Below are positions 46,502-55,002 of a stretch of DNA of 64,000 bases, in pieces. The notes below the pieces were generated by a model. The model was not told the DNA's origin. It saw only the letters and a program-made list of their open reading frames with translations, and made no database searches. A program made the position numbers and the translations under genes. The stretch covers positions 1 through 64,000 of the forward strand of contig CAIYLW010000003.1 in assembly GCA_903927185.1 (NCBI GenBank). Direction: 5' to 3'. Every line of letters begins with the position of its first letter. Within the stretch, counting starts at the first letter, position 1. The DNA comes from an uncultured Bacteroidota bacterium. Lineage in GTDB: Bacteria > Bacteroidota > Bacteroidia > Chitinophagales > Chitinophagaceae.

Positions 46502-47311
46502 ATGAAAAAATCAGGTCCTTTATTTCGTTGGGTTAAATTGGCCGTGCTTATTTATTCAGTACTAGGTATCAGTTTTTACTATTTACAAGAAAAAATAATA
46601 TTCCATCCAGTTTCAATTACTGATGGCATCCCTTATCATTTTGATCAGCCCTTCAAAGAAATCAATCTAGACATTGATGAAGCCACCCATTATAATATAA
46701 TTTCCTTTACCCAACCCGACAGTATTAGAAAAGGTGTGGTATTATATTTTCATGGCAATCGCGAAAATGTAAATCACTATGCAAAATTTGCTAAAAACTT
46801 TACTAATAATGGATGGGAAGTATGGATGGTCGATTATCCCCAATTTGGTAAATCAACTGGAGAACTCACCGAATCAAATTTATATGAAGAAGCCATTCAG
46901 GTTTATAAACTAGCTAGGGTGAACTATCAACCCAATCAAATTATTATTTATGGCAAATCAATCGGAACAGGTATTGCAGCTCAATTAGCAAGTATTAGAG
47001 ATTGTAAAGAATTAATTTTAGAAACTCCTTATAAAAGCATGGTTTCACTTGTTCGCCGCTATACTTGGATACTTCCATTAGAAACCTTATTGCATTTTAA
47101 ATTACCCACTGATCAATATCTCAAAAAAGTAACCGCACCAATTACAATTTTTCATGGAACAAAAGATGGATTAATTTCATTAAGCAATGCAGAAGCTTTG
47201 AAGAGCGCTTTTAAACCAACTGATCAATTTATAACGATCGAAGGGGGAACACATCATAACTTAAACGATTTTCCCCTTATGCAGGAAAAACTAAAGTCCC
47301 TTTTGAATTAA
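46502..47311 (+). CDS. Membrane-anchored alpha/beta hydrolase (second of the pair)
   Basis: About 269 residues from ATG 46502; an in-frame TTG at 46493 is less likely. N-terminal anchor (LAVLIYSVLGISFYYLQ), then EKIIFHPVSI matching EKFIFKPEKL of the upstream paralogue, oxyanion motif VVLYFHGNRENVNHYAKF, VDYPQFGKSTG, nucleophile Ser in IYGKSIGTGIA, Asp in IFHGTKDGLIS and His in GGTHHNLND. The pair are tandem paralogues of the same length, separated by 49 bp. It is followed by the second copy of the inverted-arm element. Confidence 0.8.
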   Translation: MKKSGPLFRWVKLAVLIYSVLGISFYYLQEKIIFHPVSITDGIPYHFDQPFKEINLDIDEATHYNIISFTQPDSIRKGVVLYFHGNRENVNHYAKFAKNFTNNGWEVWMVDYPQFGKSTGELTESNLYEEAIQVYKLARVNYQPNQIIIYGKSIGTGIAAQLASIRDCKELILETPYKSMVSLVRRYTWILPLETLLHFKLPTDQYLKKVTAPITIFHGTKDGLISLSNAEALKSAFKPTDQFITIEGGTHHNLNDFPLMQEKLKSLLN

Positions 47312-47385
47312 TAGTTTAAATGTGCATCTAAACTTTGAGGTCTTATAAGTGAACCCTTATCTCGATATAGATATGATGGTTTGAT

Positions 47386-47522
47386 GGGCTAACTAGTCGA
47401 GCTTTAGCCCTTATAATCAAGTTTTCTAAGAGATTGTTTTATATGTATTCAAAGTTGAAGTTCGTAAGGGATAAAGCCCAATTTATCAAGATTATTTAGT
47501 TATCCCTAGGCTGAAGCTTAGG
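47386..47522 (+). repeat. Dispersed inverted-arm element, copy 2 (REP/MITE-like)
   Basis: Fills most of the 293-bp gap 47312-47604. Arms AGCTTTAGCCCTTA (47400-47413) and TAAGGGATAAAGCCC (47465-47479) are separated by 51 nt, then TTTAGTTATCC and CCTAGGCTGAAGCTTAGG (47505-47522). The left arm is extended by an extra GGGCTAA forming a local hairpin (47386-47410). It aligns with copy 1 at 29269-29392 read on the other strand. No ORF lies inside. Confidence 0.75.
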
Positions 47523-47604
47523 TTAATGGGTTCAATTTTATATATCGACTTTATCATTTATGTATGTCTCATTTTTTCTTTTATCTTTAAAACAAACAGA
47601 CTGC

Positions 47605-48918
47605 ATGCCCATCCTCCTGCTTATTTCTGCCATAATAGTTTTGGTGCTACTCATTACTGTAGTAAAGCTTCATCCATTTCTTTCCTTTTTATTGGTGTCT
47701 ATTTCAGTTGGTCTTGCAACCAGGATGGAAGTCGGAAAAATTATGGGTGCCATTCAAAAAGGTATTGGAGACATCATGGGTTCTCTTTTAGTGATTTTGA
47801 TTGTAGGTGCCATGCTAGGAAAATTAGTGGCCGATAGTGGGGCCGCCAATAAAATTGCAGATAGTTTGATTCAGGCATTTGGTAGCAAAAGAGTTCAATG
47901 GGCTTTAGTGGTCACAGCTTTCATTGTTGGCATTCCGTTATTTTATGGGGTAGGATTTGTTTTATTAGTACCATTGGTTATCACTATTGCTCAGAAATAT
48001 AAGATACCCGCTGTATATCTTGGTTTGCCAACTTTGGCAGCACTTTCAGTAACACATGGATATCTACCACCACATCCTTCACCTGTTGCATTGGCTCAAC
48101 AATTTCATGCAGATCTGGGTAAAACATTATTATATGGATTTATGATTGCTATTCCAGCTATCATCATCGCAGGACCTATGTTTTCAGTGACTTTAAAAAA
48201 ATATCATTCAAAACCTTTGTCTGTTTTTACAAATCAAGAGATTGATGAAAAAAAGTTACCGAGTTTATTTTTTAGCTTATTGGCAGCTTTTCTTCCAGTA
48301 TTATTGATAGCTCTAGATACTTTAGTGAAAATTATATCCCCCATTCAAAATACATTTACGTTATTAGTTCATACCATTGGAGATCCTTCTATAGCCATGC
48401 TGATTAGTTTAATCATTGCTTTATATACTTTAGGAATTCGACAGGGTAAAAAGATTGAAATAATTATGAAACCCATGGGAGATGCTATCAAAGATATTTC
48501 AAGCATCTTACTCATTATTGCAGGTGCTGGAGCTTTGAAACAAATTTTAACAGACTCTGGCATCAGTAATGATTTGATTCAACCACTAATAGGCCTATCA
48601 ATTCATCCTTTATTTTTAGCATGGAGCATCAGTGCCATTATTCGTGTTAGTGTTGGATCTGCTACTGTTGCAGGTTTAACAACTGCCGGAATTGTTGCAC
48701 CTTTAATCGCAAGTACCGGCGTGAATCCCTGTTTAATGGTTTTAGCAACTGGTGCCGGCAGTTTAATGTTTTCTCATGTAAATGACCCTGGGTTTTGGAT
48801 GTTCAAAGAATACTTTAATTTAACGGTCAAAGAAACTTTAAAAACCTGGAGTATTATGGAAACCATTGTTTCTGTAGTAGGACTTATTGGTGTCTTTATT
48901 ATTAATAGTTTTTTATAA
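47605..48918 (+). CDS. GntP-family permease (gluconate / D-serine type)
   Basis: 437 residues from MPILLLISA (an in-frame ATG 15 codons earlier is less likely because it lies in a spacer with frame-overlapping ORFs). About 12 membrane helices; family motifs VGAMLGKLVADSGAANKIA (about 70-88), IPLFYGVGFVLLVPLV, GYLPPHPSPVALAQQF and SATVAGLTTAGIVAPL. GntP members import gluconate, fructuronate or D-serine (DsdX). The next three genes handle D-amino acids and D-peptides, so a D-serine/D-threonine-like substrate is inferred here. It opens an operon with ridA-, D-TA- and M19-type genes at spacings of 15, 21 and 9 bp. Confidence 0.9.
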   Translation: MPILLLISAIIVLVLLITVVKLHPFLSFLLVSISVGLATRMEVGKIMGAIQKGIGDIMGSLLVILIVGAMLGKLVADSGAANKIADSLIQAFGSKRVQWALVVTAFIVGIPLFYGVGFVLLVPLVITIAQKYKIPAVYLGLPTLAALSVTHGYLPPHPSPVALAQQFHADLGKTLLYGFMIAIPAIIIAGPMFSVTLKKYHSKPLSVFTNQEIDEKKLPSLFFSLLAAFLPVLLIALDTLVKIISPIQNTFTLLVHTIGDPSIAMLISLIIALYTLGIRQGKKIEIIMKPMGDAIKDISSILLIIAGAGALKQILTDSGISNDLIQPLIGLSIHPLFLAWSISAIIRVSVGSATVAGLTTAGIVAPLIASTGVNPCLMVLATGAGSLMFSHVNDPGFWMFKEYFNLTVKETLKTWSIMETIVSVVGLIGVFIINSFL

Positions 48919-48933
48919 TCTTAAAATATTTTT

Positions 48934-49398
48934 ATGTCTGCTGATGAGAATTTTGAAGCACTAGGTCTGAACCTACCCCCTGCACCTAAACCACTTGGTG
49001 TTTATAAACCGTTATTAATTGATGGTAAACATTGTTATGTATCCGGGCATGGCACGGTAAAAGATGATGGCAGTTTAATTGTAGGAAGAGTAGGAGACAA
49101 TTTAACACAAGAAGAAGGAAAACTTGCTGCACAGCAGGTTGGTTTGGCAATTCTTTCAACACTTAAAACTAACCTAGGTTCTCTAAATAAAATCAAACGT
49201 GTTATTAAAGTATTGGGGATGGTAAACTGCGTAACTGAATTTGAAAATCATCCTTTTGTAATTAATGGATGTAGTGAACTTTTTGCAAAAGTATGGGGAG
49301 AAGAAAATGGTATTGGTGTTAGAAGTGCTGTAGGTATGGGTTCTTTACCCGGCAACATCCCCGTTGAAATTGAAGCCCTTTTTGAATTACATGATTAA
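48934..49398 (+). CDS. RidA/YjgF-family protein
   Basis: 154 residues. RidA proteins hydrolyse reactive enamine/imine intermediates released by PLP-dependent dehydratases. The family core is seen as CYVSGHGTVKDDGSLIVGRVGDNLTQEEGKLAAQQVGLAIL, IKRVIKVLGMVNCVTEF and GVRSAVGMGSLPGNIPVEIEALFEL. It is longer at the N-terminus than the archetypal 130-residue RidA and belongs to the YjgF-like subgroup with SGHG in place of SGQ. It lies between the permease and the PLP enzyme, which fits a protective role in the same pathway. Confidence 0.88.
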   Translation: MSADENFEALGLNLPPAPKPLGVYKPLLIDGKHCYVSGHGTVKDDGSLIVGRVGDNLTQEEGKLAAQQVGLAILSTLKTNLGSLNKIKRVIKVLGMVNCVTEFENHPFVINGCSELFAKVWGEENGIGVRSAVGMGSLPGNIPVEIEALFELHD

Positions 49399-49419
49399 GC
49401 ATCATTAAAAATCTAACAA

Positions 49420-50520
49420 ATGGAATGGTACGAAATTAAAAATATTGAATCTGTTGATAGTCCTGCTTTATTAGTATACCCAGATCGGGCAAAAGAAAAC
49501 ATTCGATTATTAATCGAGATGGCTGGAAGTACAGAATCTTTGCGCCCTCATGTGAAGACCAATAAAATGAGTGAAGCATGCCAACTTTTATTAGATGTTG
49601 GCATCTATAAATTTAAATGTGCCACTATTGCCGAGGCAGAAATGCTGGGAAATATAAAATCACCCGATGTAATTTTAGCCCACCAGCCAACCGGCCCTAA
49701 AATTCATCGTTTAATTGCCTTGTCAAATCAGTTCCCTAACACGCATTATTGTACGCTGATCGATAATATTGGAACGGCCACAAAACTTTCGGAAGCTTTT
49801 ATCGAAGCTGGATTGCATTTAGATGTTTATATCGATTTAAATATTGGCATGAACCGTTCTGGAATAAAAGCAGAAGATGCTTTTACTTTATATAAAGCAT
49901 GTTCTACCTTAAAAGGGATTAGTATTATTGGCTTACATGGTTATGATGGACATATACGTGATACAGATTTTGCTGAAAGAAAACGTAAGTCTGATGAGGG
50001 TTTTGCAAAAGTGGAGCAGTTACAAAACGATATTTTATTATTTGATGGAAGAGCAATGAAAGTGGTGGTTGGTGGTTCTCCTAGTTTTCCTACTCATACA
50101 GATAGAAAGGGTGTAGAATATAGTCCAGGTACTTTTATATTTTGGGATTGGACCTATAAACATATTGTACCTGATGAACCATTTGATTATGCAGCATTAG
50201 TTATTACAAGAATCAATTCGATTATTGATGAAAATACTTTTTGTTGTGATCTTGGACATAAAGCTGTTGCAGCCGAAAATCCTTTACCGCGTGTACACTT
50301 TTTAAATGCACCGAATGCAGTTCCTAAAGCACAGAGCGAAGAACATCTAAGTGTAAACGTAGAAGATACAAGTATTTATAAAGTAGGTGATGTATTATAT
50401 GGTGTACCCGTGCATATTTGCCCTACCGTAGCATTATATGCCGAAGCCAATATTGTAGAAAATCAGGAAGTACACAAACAATGGAAAGTTATTGCCAGAG
50501 ATAGAAAAATAACGATTTAA
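49420..50520 (+). CDS. D-threonine-aldolase-like / D-serine-dehydratase-like PLP enzyme
   Basis: 366 residues; fold-type III (alanine-racemase-like) PLP enzyme. PLP lysine in LRPHVKTNKMSEAC (Lys near 47), barrel strands YIDLNIGMNRSGI and GLHGYDGHIRD, and KVVVGGSPSFPTH. The C-terminal beta-domain ends with the metal-binding HxC motif typical of D-threonine aldolase and eukaryotic-type D-serine dehydratase: GVPVHICPTVALY. It would cleave or dehydrate a D-beta-hydroxy amino acid such as D-threonine or D-serine. Which of the two reactions cannot be decided from sequence. Confidence 0.88.
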   Translation: MEWYEIKNIESVDSPALLVYPDRAKENIRLLIEMAGSTESLRPHVKTNKMSEACQLLLDVGIYKFKCATIAEAEMLGNIKSPDVILAHQPTGPKIHRLIALSNQFPNTHYCTLIDNIGTATKLSEAFIEAGLHLDVYIDLNIGMNRSGIKAEDAFTLYKACSTLKGISIIGLHGYDGHIRDTDFAERKRKSDEGFAKVEQLQNDILLFDGRAMKVVVGGSPSFPTHTDRKGVEYSPGTFIFWDWTYKHIVPDEPFDYAALVITRINSIIDENTFCCDLGHKAVAAENPLPRVHFLNAPNAVPKAQSEEHLSVNVEDTSIYKVGDVLYGVPVHICPTVALYAEANIVENQEVHKQWKVIARDRKITI

Positions 50521-50529
50521 ATATCAAAG

Positions 50530-51597
50530 ATGCTGATTGTTGATGCCCACCTCGATTTGAGTATGAATGCTATGGAATGGAACCGCGATTTGCGATTACC
50601 AGTTATGGCTATTCGTGAGATTGAAAAAGGAATGAACGATAAACCAGACAGAGGCAAGGGTACAGTTGCATTTCCTGAATTGCGAAAAGGAAATATTGGA
50701 TTAGTAGTTGCTACGCAAATTGCACGTTATGTTTCTCCAACTTCAAAATTAAAAGGTTGGAATTCGCCTGAACAAGCCTGGGCTCAAACACAAGCCCAGC
50801 TTAGCTGGTACAGAACTATGGAAGAAGCAGGAGAACTGGTTCAGATAAGAGATATAAATGGTTTGATGCATCATTTAGAAAACTGGAATTCTAAAAAACC
50901 TATTGCCTATATTTTAAGTTTAGAAGGAGCCGACTCATTAGTGAATATCGATTATTTGCATCGTGCTTATGCATACGGGTTACGTGCAATTGGCCCAGGA
51001 CATTATGGACCCGGCCGCTATGCCAATGGCACAGATTCCAGCGGGTCATTAAATGAAATGGGAAGAGCGTTATTAAAAGAAATGGAATCTTTGAATATGA
51101 TTTTGGACGCAACTCATTTATGTGATGATGCATTTTGGGGTGCCTTGGAAATGTTTAATGGATCTATTTGGGCTAGTCATAATAATTGCAGATCACTTGT
51201 AAATCATAACCGACAATTCAGTGATGAAATGATCAAAGCACTGATTCAAAAAGATGCGGTGATTGGTGGAGCACTTGATGCGTGGATGATGGTTCCAAAT
51301 TGGCAAAGAGGCATTTCAGAACCTAAAGAAATGAAATGTAGTTTAGAAAAAATGATCGATCATATGGATCATATTTGTCAGATCGCAGGGAATGCCAATC
51401 ACGTTGGTATTGGTACTGATTTAGATGGGGCTTTTGGTAAAGAACAATGCCCTTATGACATTGAGACCATCGCCGATTTACAAATTATTCCTTCTCTATT
51501 ATCAAAAAGAGGTTATTCGCAATTAGAGATAGAAAAAATCATGCATGGTAACTGGTTAAGAATTCTTAAAAGAGCATTACCAGAGGGCTTGAATTAA
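50530..51597 (+). CDS. M19-family (renal/membrane) dipeptidase
   Basis: 355 residues. Binuclear-zinc TIM barrel with the family ligands: VDAHLDLS (His and Asp at the start), LSLEGADSLV (bridging Glu), LDATHLCDDA (His), WASHNNCRSL (His) and GIGTDLDGAFG. There is no signal peptide. M19 enzymes cleave dipeptides with D-amino acids at the C-terminus and, in some cases, D-amino acid conjugates. The start is 9 bp after the PLP enzyme. Its last four bases overlap the stop of the convergent LD-carboxypeptidase gene. Confidence 0.92.
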   Translation: MLIVDAHLDLSMNAMEWNRDLRLPVMAIREIEKGMNDKPDRGKGTVAFPELRKGNIGLVVATQIARYVSPTSKLKGWNSPEQAWAQTQAQLSWYRTMEEAGELVQIRDINGLMHHLENWNSKKPIAYILSLEGADSLVNIDYLHRAYAYGLRAIGPGHYGPGRYANGTDSSGSLNEMGRALLKEMESLNMILDATHLCDDAFWGALEMFNGSIWASHNNCRSLVNHNRQFSDEMIKALIQKDAVIGGALDAWMMVPNWQRGISEPKEMKCSLEKMIDHMDHICQIAGNANHVGIGTDLDGAFGKEQCPYDIETIADLQIIPSLLSKRGYSQLEIEKIMHGNWLRILKRALPEGLN

Positions 51598-52505
51598 AGA
51601 AGCTCTTTCATGACTGACTTATTTTTTGTTACAACAAGTTTATGCCTCACCCCTACTTTCAAAGCATAGTTTGCCGTATCATGGCTAACAGGAAAACCAA
51701 AACAGATCGGATATTGATACTCTTTCAAATGCTCCTTTAATGTTTCATACACCGTCATTCCAAATTCTACAGTAGTATCTTTCATATCTGTAAAACCTCC
51801 AATAATTAATCCAGCCAATCCATCTAAAAAACCTGCTCTTTTTAATTGTAGAAACATTCTATCGATATGATAAATATATTCTCCTACATCTTCAATAAAT
51901 AGCAATTTATTTTTTGTTTCATAGACTGTTTTTGTTCCAATCATATGAACTATCAAAGAAAGATTGCCCCCAATCAGTTCCCCACTTGATTTACCTAATT
52001 GATTAAACGCGTGTGGCGCACAACTATAGTTTGCTAACTGTCCTTTTATTGTTTTTCTAATGGATTGTACATACTCATTCTCAAAACCATTATCATTAAA
52101 TGCGCTAGCCATGGATGAATGTATAGAAGCAAATTTTACCTGCTGATAAAGGGCTGCGTGCAATACTGTGATATCACTAAAACCAATTACCCATTTTGGA
52201 TTTTTTTTGAAGGATTTAAAATCGAGTCGATCAATGATTCTACTTACGCCATATCCCCCTCTCCCACAAAGAATCGCATGGACCGTTTTATCATCCAACA
52301 TTTCCTGCAAATCTGAAGCTCGTTCTTCATCCGTTCCTGAAAAATAATGAAACTGCGACCCTAAAGTTTTGCCTAGCTTTATTTTATATCCCCAAGTTTG
52401 TAGAGTTTCGATACAAGTTGCTGCTTTTTCCAATGTCATAAATCCAGCTGGACATACTATACCAATCGTATCTCCTTTTTTTAAATAGGGTGGTAATTTA
52501 ATCAT
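51594..52505 (-). CDS. LD-carboxypeptidase (S66 family)
   Basis: 303 residues, cytosolic. S66 peptidases remove the terminal D-alanine from muropeptide tetrapeptides (LdcA) or inactivate microcin-type conjugates (MccF). Visible: IGIVCPAG, FSGTDEERASDLQEML, ILCGRGGYGVSRIIDRLDF, nucleophile Ser in VIGFSDITVLHAAL (about 112), Glu in LLFIEDVGEY and His in FGFPVSHDTANYAL. It is convergent with the D-peptide cassette, overlapping the dipeptidase by four bases. Its D-alanine product would suit the neighbouring pathway. Confidence 0.92.
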   Translation of the reverse strand: MIKLPPYLKKGDTIGIVCPAGFMTLEKAATCIETLQTWGYKIKLGKTLGSQFHYFSGTDEERASDLQEMLDDKTVHAILCGRGGYGVSRIIDRLDFKSFKKNPKWVIGFSDITVLHAALYQQVKFASIHSSMASAFNDNGFENEYVQSIRKTIKGQLANYSCAPHAFNQLGKSSGELIGGNLSLIVHMIGTKTVYETKNKLLFIEDVGEYIYHIDRMFLQLKRAGFLDGLAGLIIGGFTDMKDTTVEFGMTVYETLKEHLKEYQYPICFGFPVSHDTANYALKVGVRHKLVVTKNKSVMKELL

Positions 52506-52527
52506 ACGCGAAAATAAAGAATGGCAC

Positions 52528-52598
52528 GCAGATGACGCAGATTCTGCAGATTTATGCAGATCAAATCCGTTAGAATCCGTTTTATCAGCGTCATCCGT
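52528..52598. repeat. Helically phased hexamer array (GCAGAT/ATCCGT)
   Basis: Eight hexamers at 52528, 52537, 52546, 52556 (GCAGAT), 52565, 52575 (ATCCGT), 52584 (ATCAGC) and 52593 (ATCCGT): one every 9-10 nt. The block lies in the 174-bp gap between the S66 gene and metG. A related array occurs at 63533-63577. No gene is present. Confidence 0.75.
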
Positions 52599-52652
52599 GT
52601 CCTATAATTACATCTAACCAACCTCAATCCCCTACCATAAACAGAGATTGCT

Positions 52653-52660
52653 TACTTTTG
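52653..52660 (+). promoter_or_regulatory. -7 promoter element of metG
   Basis: TACTTTTG followed by CAG, the same word as in the rRNA promoters, 19 bp before the metG ATG. A TTG at the usual -33 distance is not seen. Confidence 0.6.
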
Positions 52661-52679
52661 CAGTCTTTAGAAAGTAAAC

Positions 52680-54806
52680 ATGAAGAACCCGAAGAGATAC
52701 TTAATTACCGCCGCTTTGCCTTATGCAAACGGATTGAAGCATATTGGTCATTTAGCAGGTGCTTATTTACCTGCAGATACTTACGTTCGTTATCTCAAAG
52801 CTCAGAAACGCGATGTTGTTTTTGTATGTGGAAGCGATGAACATGGCACTGCTATCCCTATTCAGGCTACAAAAGAAGGAACCACTGCACAGGCAATCAT
52901 TGATAAATACCATCCCATCATTGCTCAGAATTTTAAAGACCTGGGAATTGAATTTGATATTTATCACAGAACAAGTTCCCCTCTACACCATGAAACGGCG
53001 CAGGAATTTTTTAAAGTACTGAATGATAATGGTGATCTAGAAATTAAAGCAAGTGAACAATATTTTGATGAAGCTGCTAATAGTTTTTTAGCAGATAGAT
53101 ATATAAAGGGAACTTGTCCGAACTGTGCTTATGAAAGCGCCTATGGCGACCAGTGTGAGCGTTGTGGCAAGACTTTAAGTCCGGACGAGCTCATTAACCC
53201 GGTAAGTACATTAAGCGGAAATAAGCCTATTAAAAAAGCCACCCAACATTGGTATCTTCCTTTAGACCGTCATGAAAAATTCTTGAGTACCTGGATTTTA
53301 AAAGATCATGCAACTGATTGGAGAAATACGGTAATAGGACAATGTAAAAGTTGGATCGATGGAGGTTTACAAGCAAGGGCAGTAACAAGAGATTTAGATT
53401 GGGGTATTAAGGTTCCTGTTGCTGGTGCAGAAGGAAAAGTATTATACGTGTGGTTCGATGCGCCTATAGGTTATATCAGCGCTACAAAACAATGGGCACT
53501 AGATAATGGAAAGGATTGGAGGCCTTATTGGCAGGATAAAGAAACCAAATTGGTACATTTTATTGGAAAGGATAATATTGTATTTCATTGTATCATATTT
53601 CCAGTAATGTTGAAATTGCATGGCGATATTTTACCCGATAATGTGCCCGCAAATGAGTTCATGAATTTGGAAGGCGATAAAATGAGTACCAGCAGAAACT
53701 GGAAACTCGAAATGCAGGATTATATTGATGACTTTATCAATAAAGAAAATGGCGGACCCCAATTAGCAGATGCATTACGTTATTATTTAACACAAATTGC
53801 TCCAGAAACCAAGGATAGTGAATTTACCTGGAAAGGGTTTCAGGATGCGAATAATAGTGAGCTTGTAAATATTTTTGGAAACTTTGTGAATCGTGCCCTG
53901 GTGCTGATGCACAAATTATGTAATAGTAAAGTTCCCCCTATTTATCCGGAACTTTTTGATGAATTAGATAATGAAGCCATTAAGGCGATAACCAACAGTA
54001 AAGAAAAAGTAGAAGCGTTATTAGAGCAATATAAATTCAGAGAAGCTTTATTTGAAGTGATAGATTTAGCACGTACCGGTAATCAGTATATGCAAAAGAA
54101 AGAACCTTGGATCTTGGCGAAACAGGTTGATGAGAATGGAAAGATCAAAATAGAAGCACAAAGATTGATTGATAACTCCTTACATATCTGTTTGCAGATG
54201 ACAGCCAATCTTGCTATTCTTGTAAATCCTTTCTTACCATTTACGGCTAAAAAAATCTGTCACTTATTAAAAGTGGTTGATAAAATGTTGGACTGGGAGA
54301 ATGCGGGGAAATTTAAATTGTTGAGCGTAGGTTATAGCCTTCGTGCACCAGAATTATTGTTCCGAAAAATAGACGACACAGAAGTAACTTATCAAATAGA
54401 AAAATTGCACAAAGAATTGGAAGCAGCAAAAGCAATTAACGAAGAAGAAAAAGCTATCCCAGCTTTTGTTCCAGTAAAATCAGAAATCGTATTCGATGAT
54501 TTTGCTAAAATAGATTTACGTGTTGGAAAAATATTGAGCGCAGAAAAAGTTGAGAAAGCCGATAAACTATTAAAGCTGGAAGTATTGTTAGGCTTCGAAA
54601 CAAGAACTATTGTTTCAGGAATTGCATTACATTTTAAACCTGAAGAAATCGTAGGCAAACAAGTCACGGTAGTTGTGAATTTAGCGCCAAGAAAAATGCG
54701 TGGAATTGAAAGCAATGGAATGATTTTAATGGCAGAAGATGCAAGCGGGAAATTACACTTTGTGAATCCGGAAGATGCGATTGGAGAGGGAGCGACTGTG
54801 AACTAA
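52680..54806 (+). CDS. metG: Methionyl-tRNA synthetase
   Basis: 708 residues. Class I synthetase: ITAALPYANGLKHIGHLAGAYL with the HIGH motif (about 21-24), a four-Cys zinc knuckle CPNCAYESAYGDQCERCG (about 146-163), GKDNIVFHCIIFP, and KMSTSRNW (KMSKS-type loop, near 335). An anticodon-binding helical domain follows, and the C-terminal about 105 residues form an EMAP/Trbp111-type tRNA-binding OB fold (IDLRVGKILSAEKVEKADKLLKLEV, VNLAPRKMRGIESNGMILMA). The length and appended domain are normal for Bacteroidetes. A heptad repeat starts 2 nt after the stop. Confidence 0.97.
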   Translation: MKNPKRYLITAALPYANGLKHIGHLAGAYLPADTYVRYLKAQKRDVVFVCGSDEHGTAIPIQATKEGTTAQAIIDKYHPIIAQNFKDLGIEFDIYHRTSSPLHHETAQEFFKVLNDNGDLEIKASEQYFDEAANSFLADRYIKGTCPNCAYESAYGDQCERCGKTLSPDELINPVSTLSGNKPIKKATQHWYLPLDRHEKFLSTWILKDHATDWRNTVIGQCKSWIDGGLQARAVTRDLDWGIKVPVAGAEGKVLYVWFDAPIGYISATKQWALDNGKDWRPYWQDKETKLVHFIGKDNIVFHCIIFPVMLKLHGDILPDNVPANEFMNLEGDKMSTSRNWKLEMQDYIDDFINKENGGPQLADALRYYLTQIAPETKDSEFTWKGFQDANNSELVNIFGNFVNRALVLMHKLCNSKVPPIYPELFDELDNEAIKAITNSKEKVEALLEQYKFREALFEVIDLARTGNQYMQKKEPWILAKQVDENGKIKIEAQRLIDNSLHICLQMTANLAILVNPFLPFTAKKICHLLKVVDKMLDWENAGKFKLLSVGYSLRAPELLFRKIDDTEVTYQIEKLHKELEAAKAINEEEKAIPAFVPVKSEIVFDDFAKIDLRVGKILSAEKVEKADKLLKLEVLLGFETRTIVSGIALHFKPEEIVGKQVTVVVNLAPRKMRGIESNGMILMAEDASGKLHFVNPEDAIGEGATVN

Positions 54807-54808
54807 AA

Positions 54809-54837
54809 AGTGAAGAGATAAAAGATAAGAGTGAAGA
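54809..54837 (+). repeat. Stop-proximal heptad repeat after metG
   Basis: AGTGAAG-AGATAAA-AGATAAG-AGTGAAG-A, four heptads, beginning 2 nt after the metG stop codon and in sense orientation. Confidence 0.85.
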
Positions 54838-54851
54838 GTGGTTGGAAAAAT

Positions 54852-54893
54852 AAAAAGTGTGAAAGCGGGCAACACCTCACTTTCACACTTTTT
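54852..54893. terminator. Terminator of metG (probably bidirectional)
   Basis: A perfect 14-bp stem AAAAAGTGTGAAAG/CTTTCACACTTTTT with a 14-nt loop, followed by TTTATT. The A-tract on the left could let it also stop leftward transcription from 55003. Confidence 0.92.
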
Positions 54894-54925
54894 TTATTCT
54901 TTGCCTTCTATTTACTACCGATCTT

Positions 54926-54963
54926 CATTTCTCACTTCTCATTTCTCACTTCTCATTTCTTAC
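54926..54963 (-). repeat. Heptad repeat downstream of the 55003 gene
   Basis: CATTTCTCACTTCT repeated 2.7 times, a 14-nt unit made of two related heptads. In the sense of the upstream minus-strand gene it reads AGAAGTG-AGAAATG, starting about 40 nt after that gene's stop. Confidence 0.8.
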
Positions 54964-55002
54964 TAAAATAAATTTAATGAGGAAAAAGTTAGTAGCTAGG
55001 TG

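Noticed and set aside
47526-47837. 103-codon frame overlapping the start of the GntP gene
   Set aside because: It shares the DNA of the permease in another frame and lacks membrane segments or a family; the permease frame is clearly coding.
54809-54963. CRISPR-like repeat array after metG
   Set aside because: The units are 7 or 14 nt and contiguous, with no unique spacers and no cas genes; they are heptad tandem repeats.
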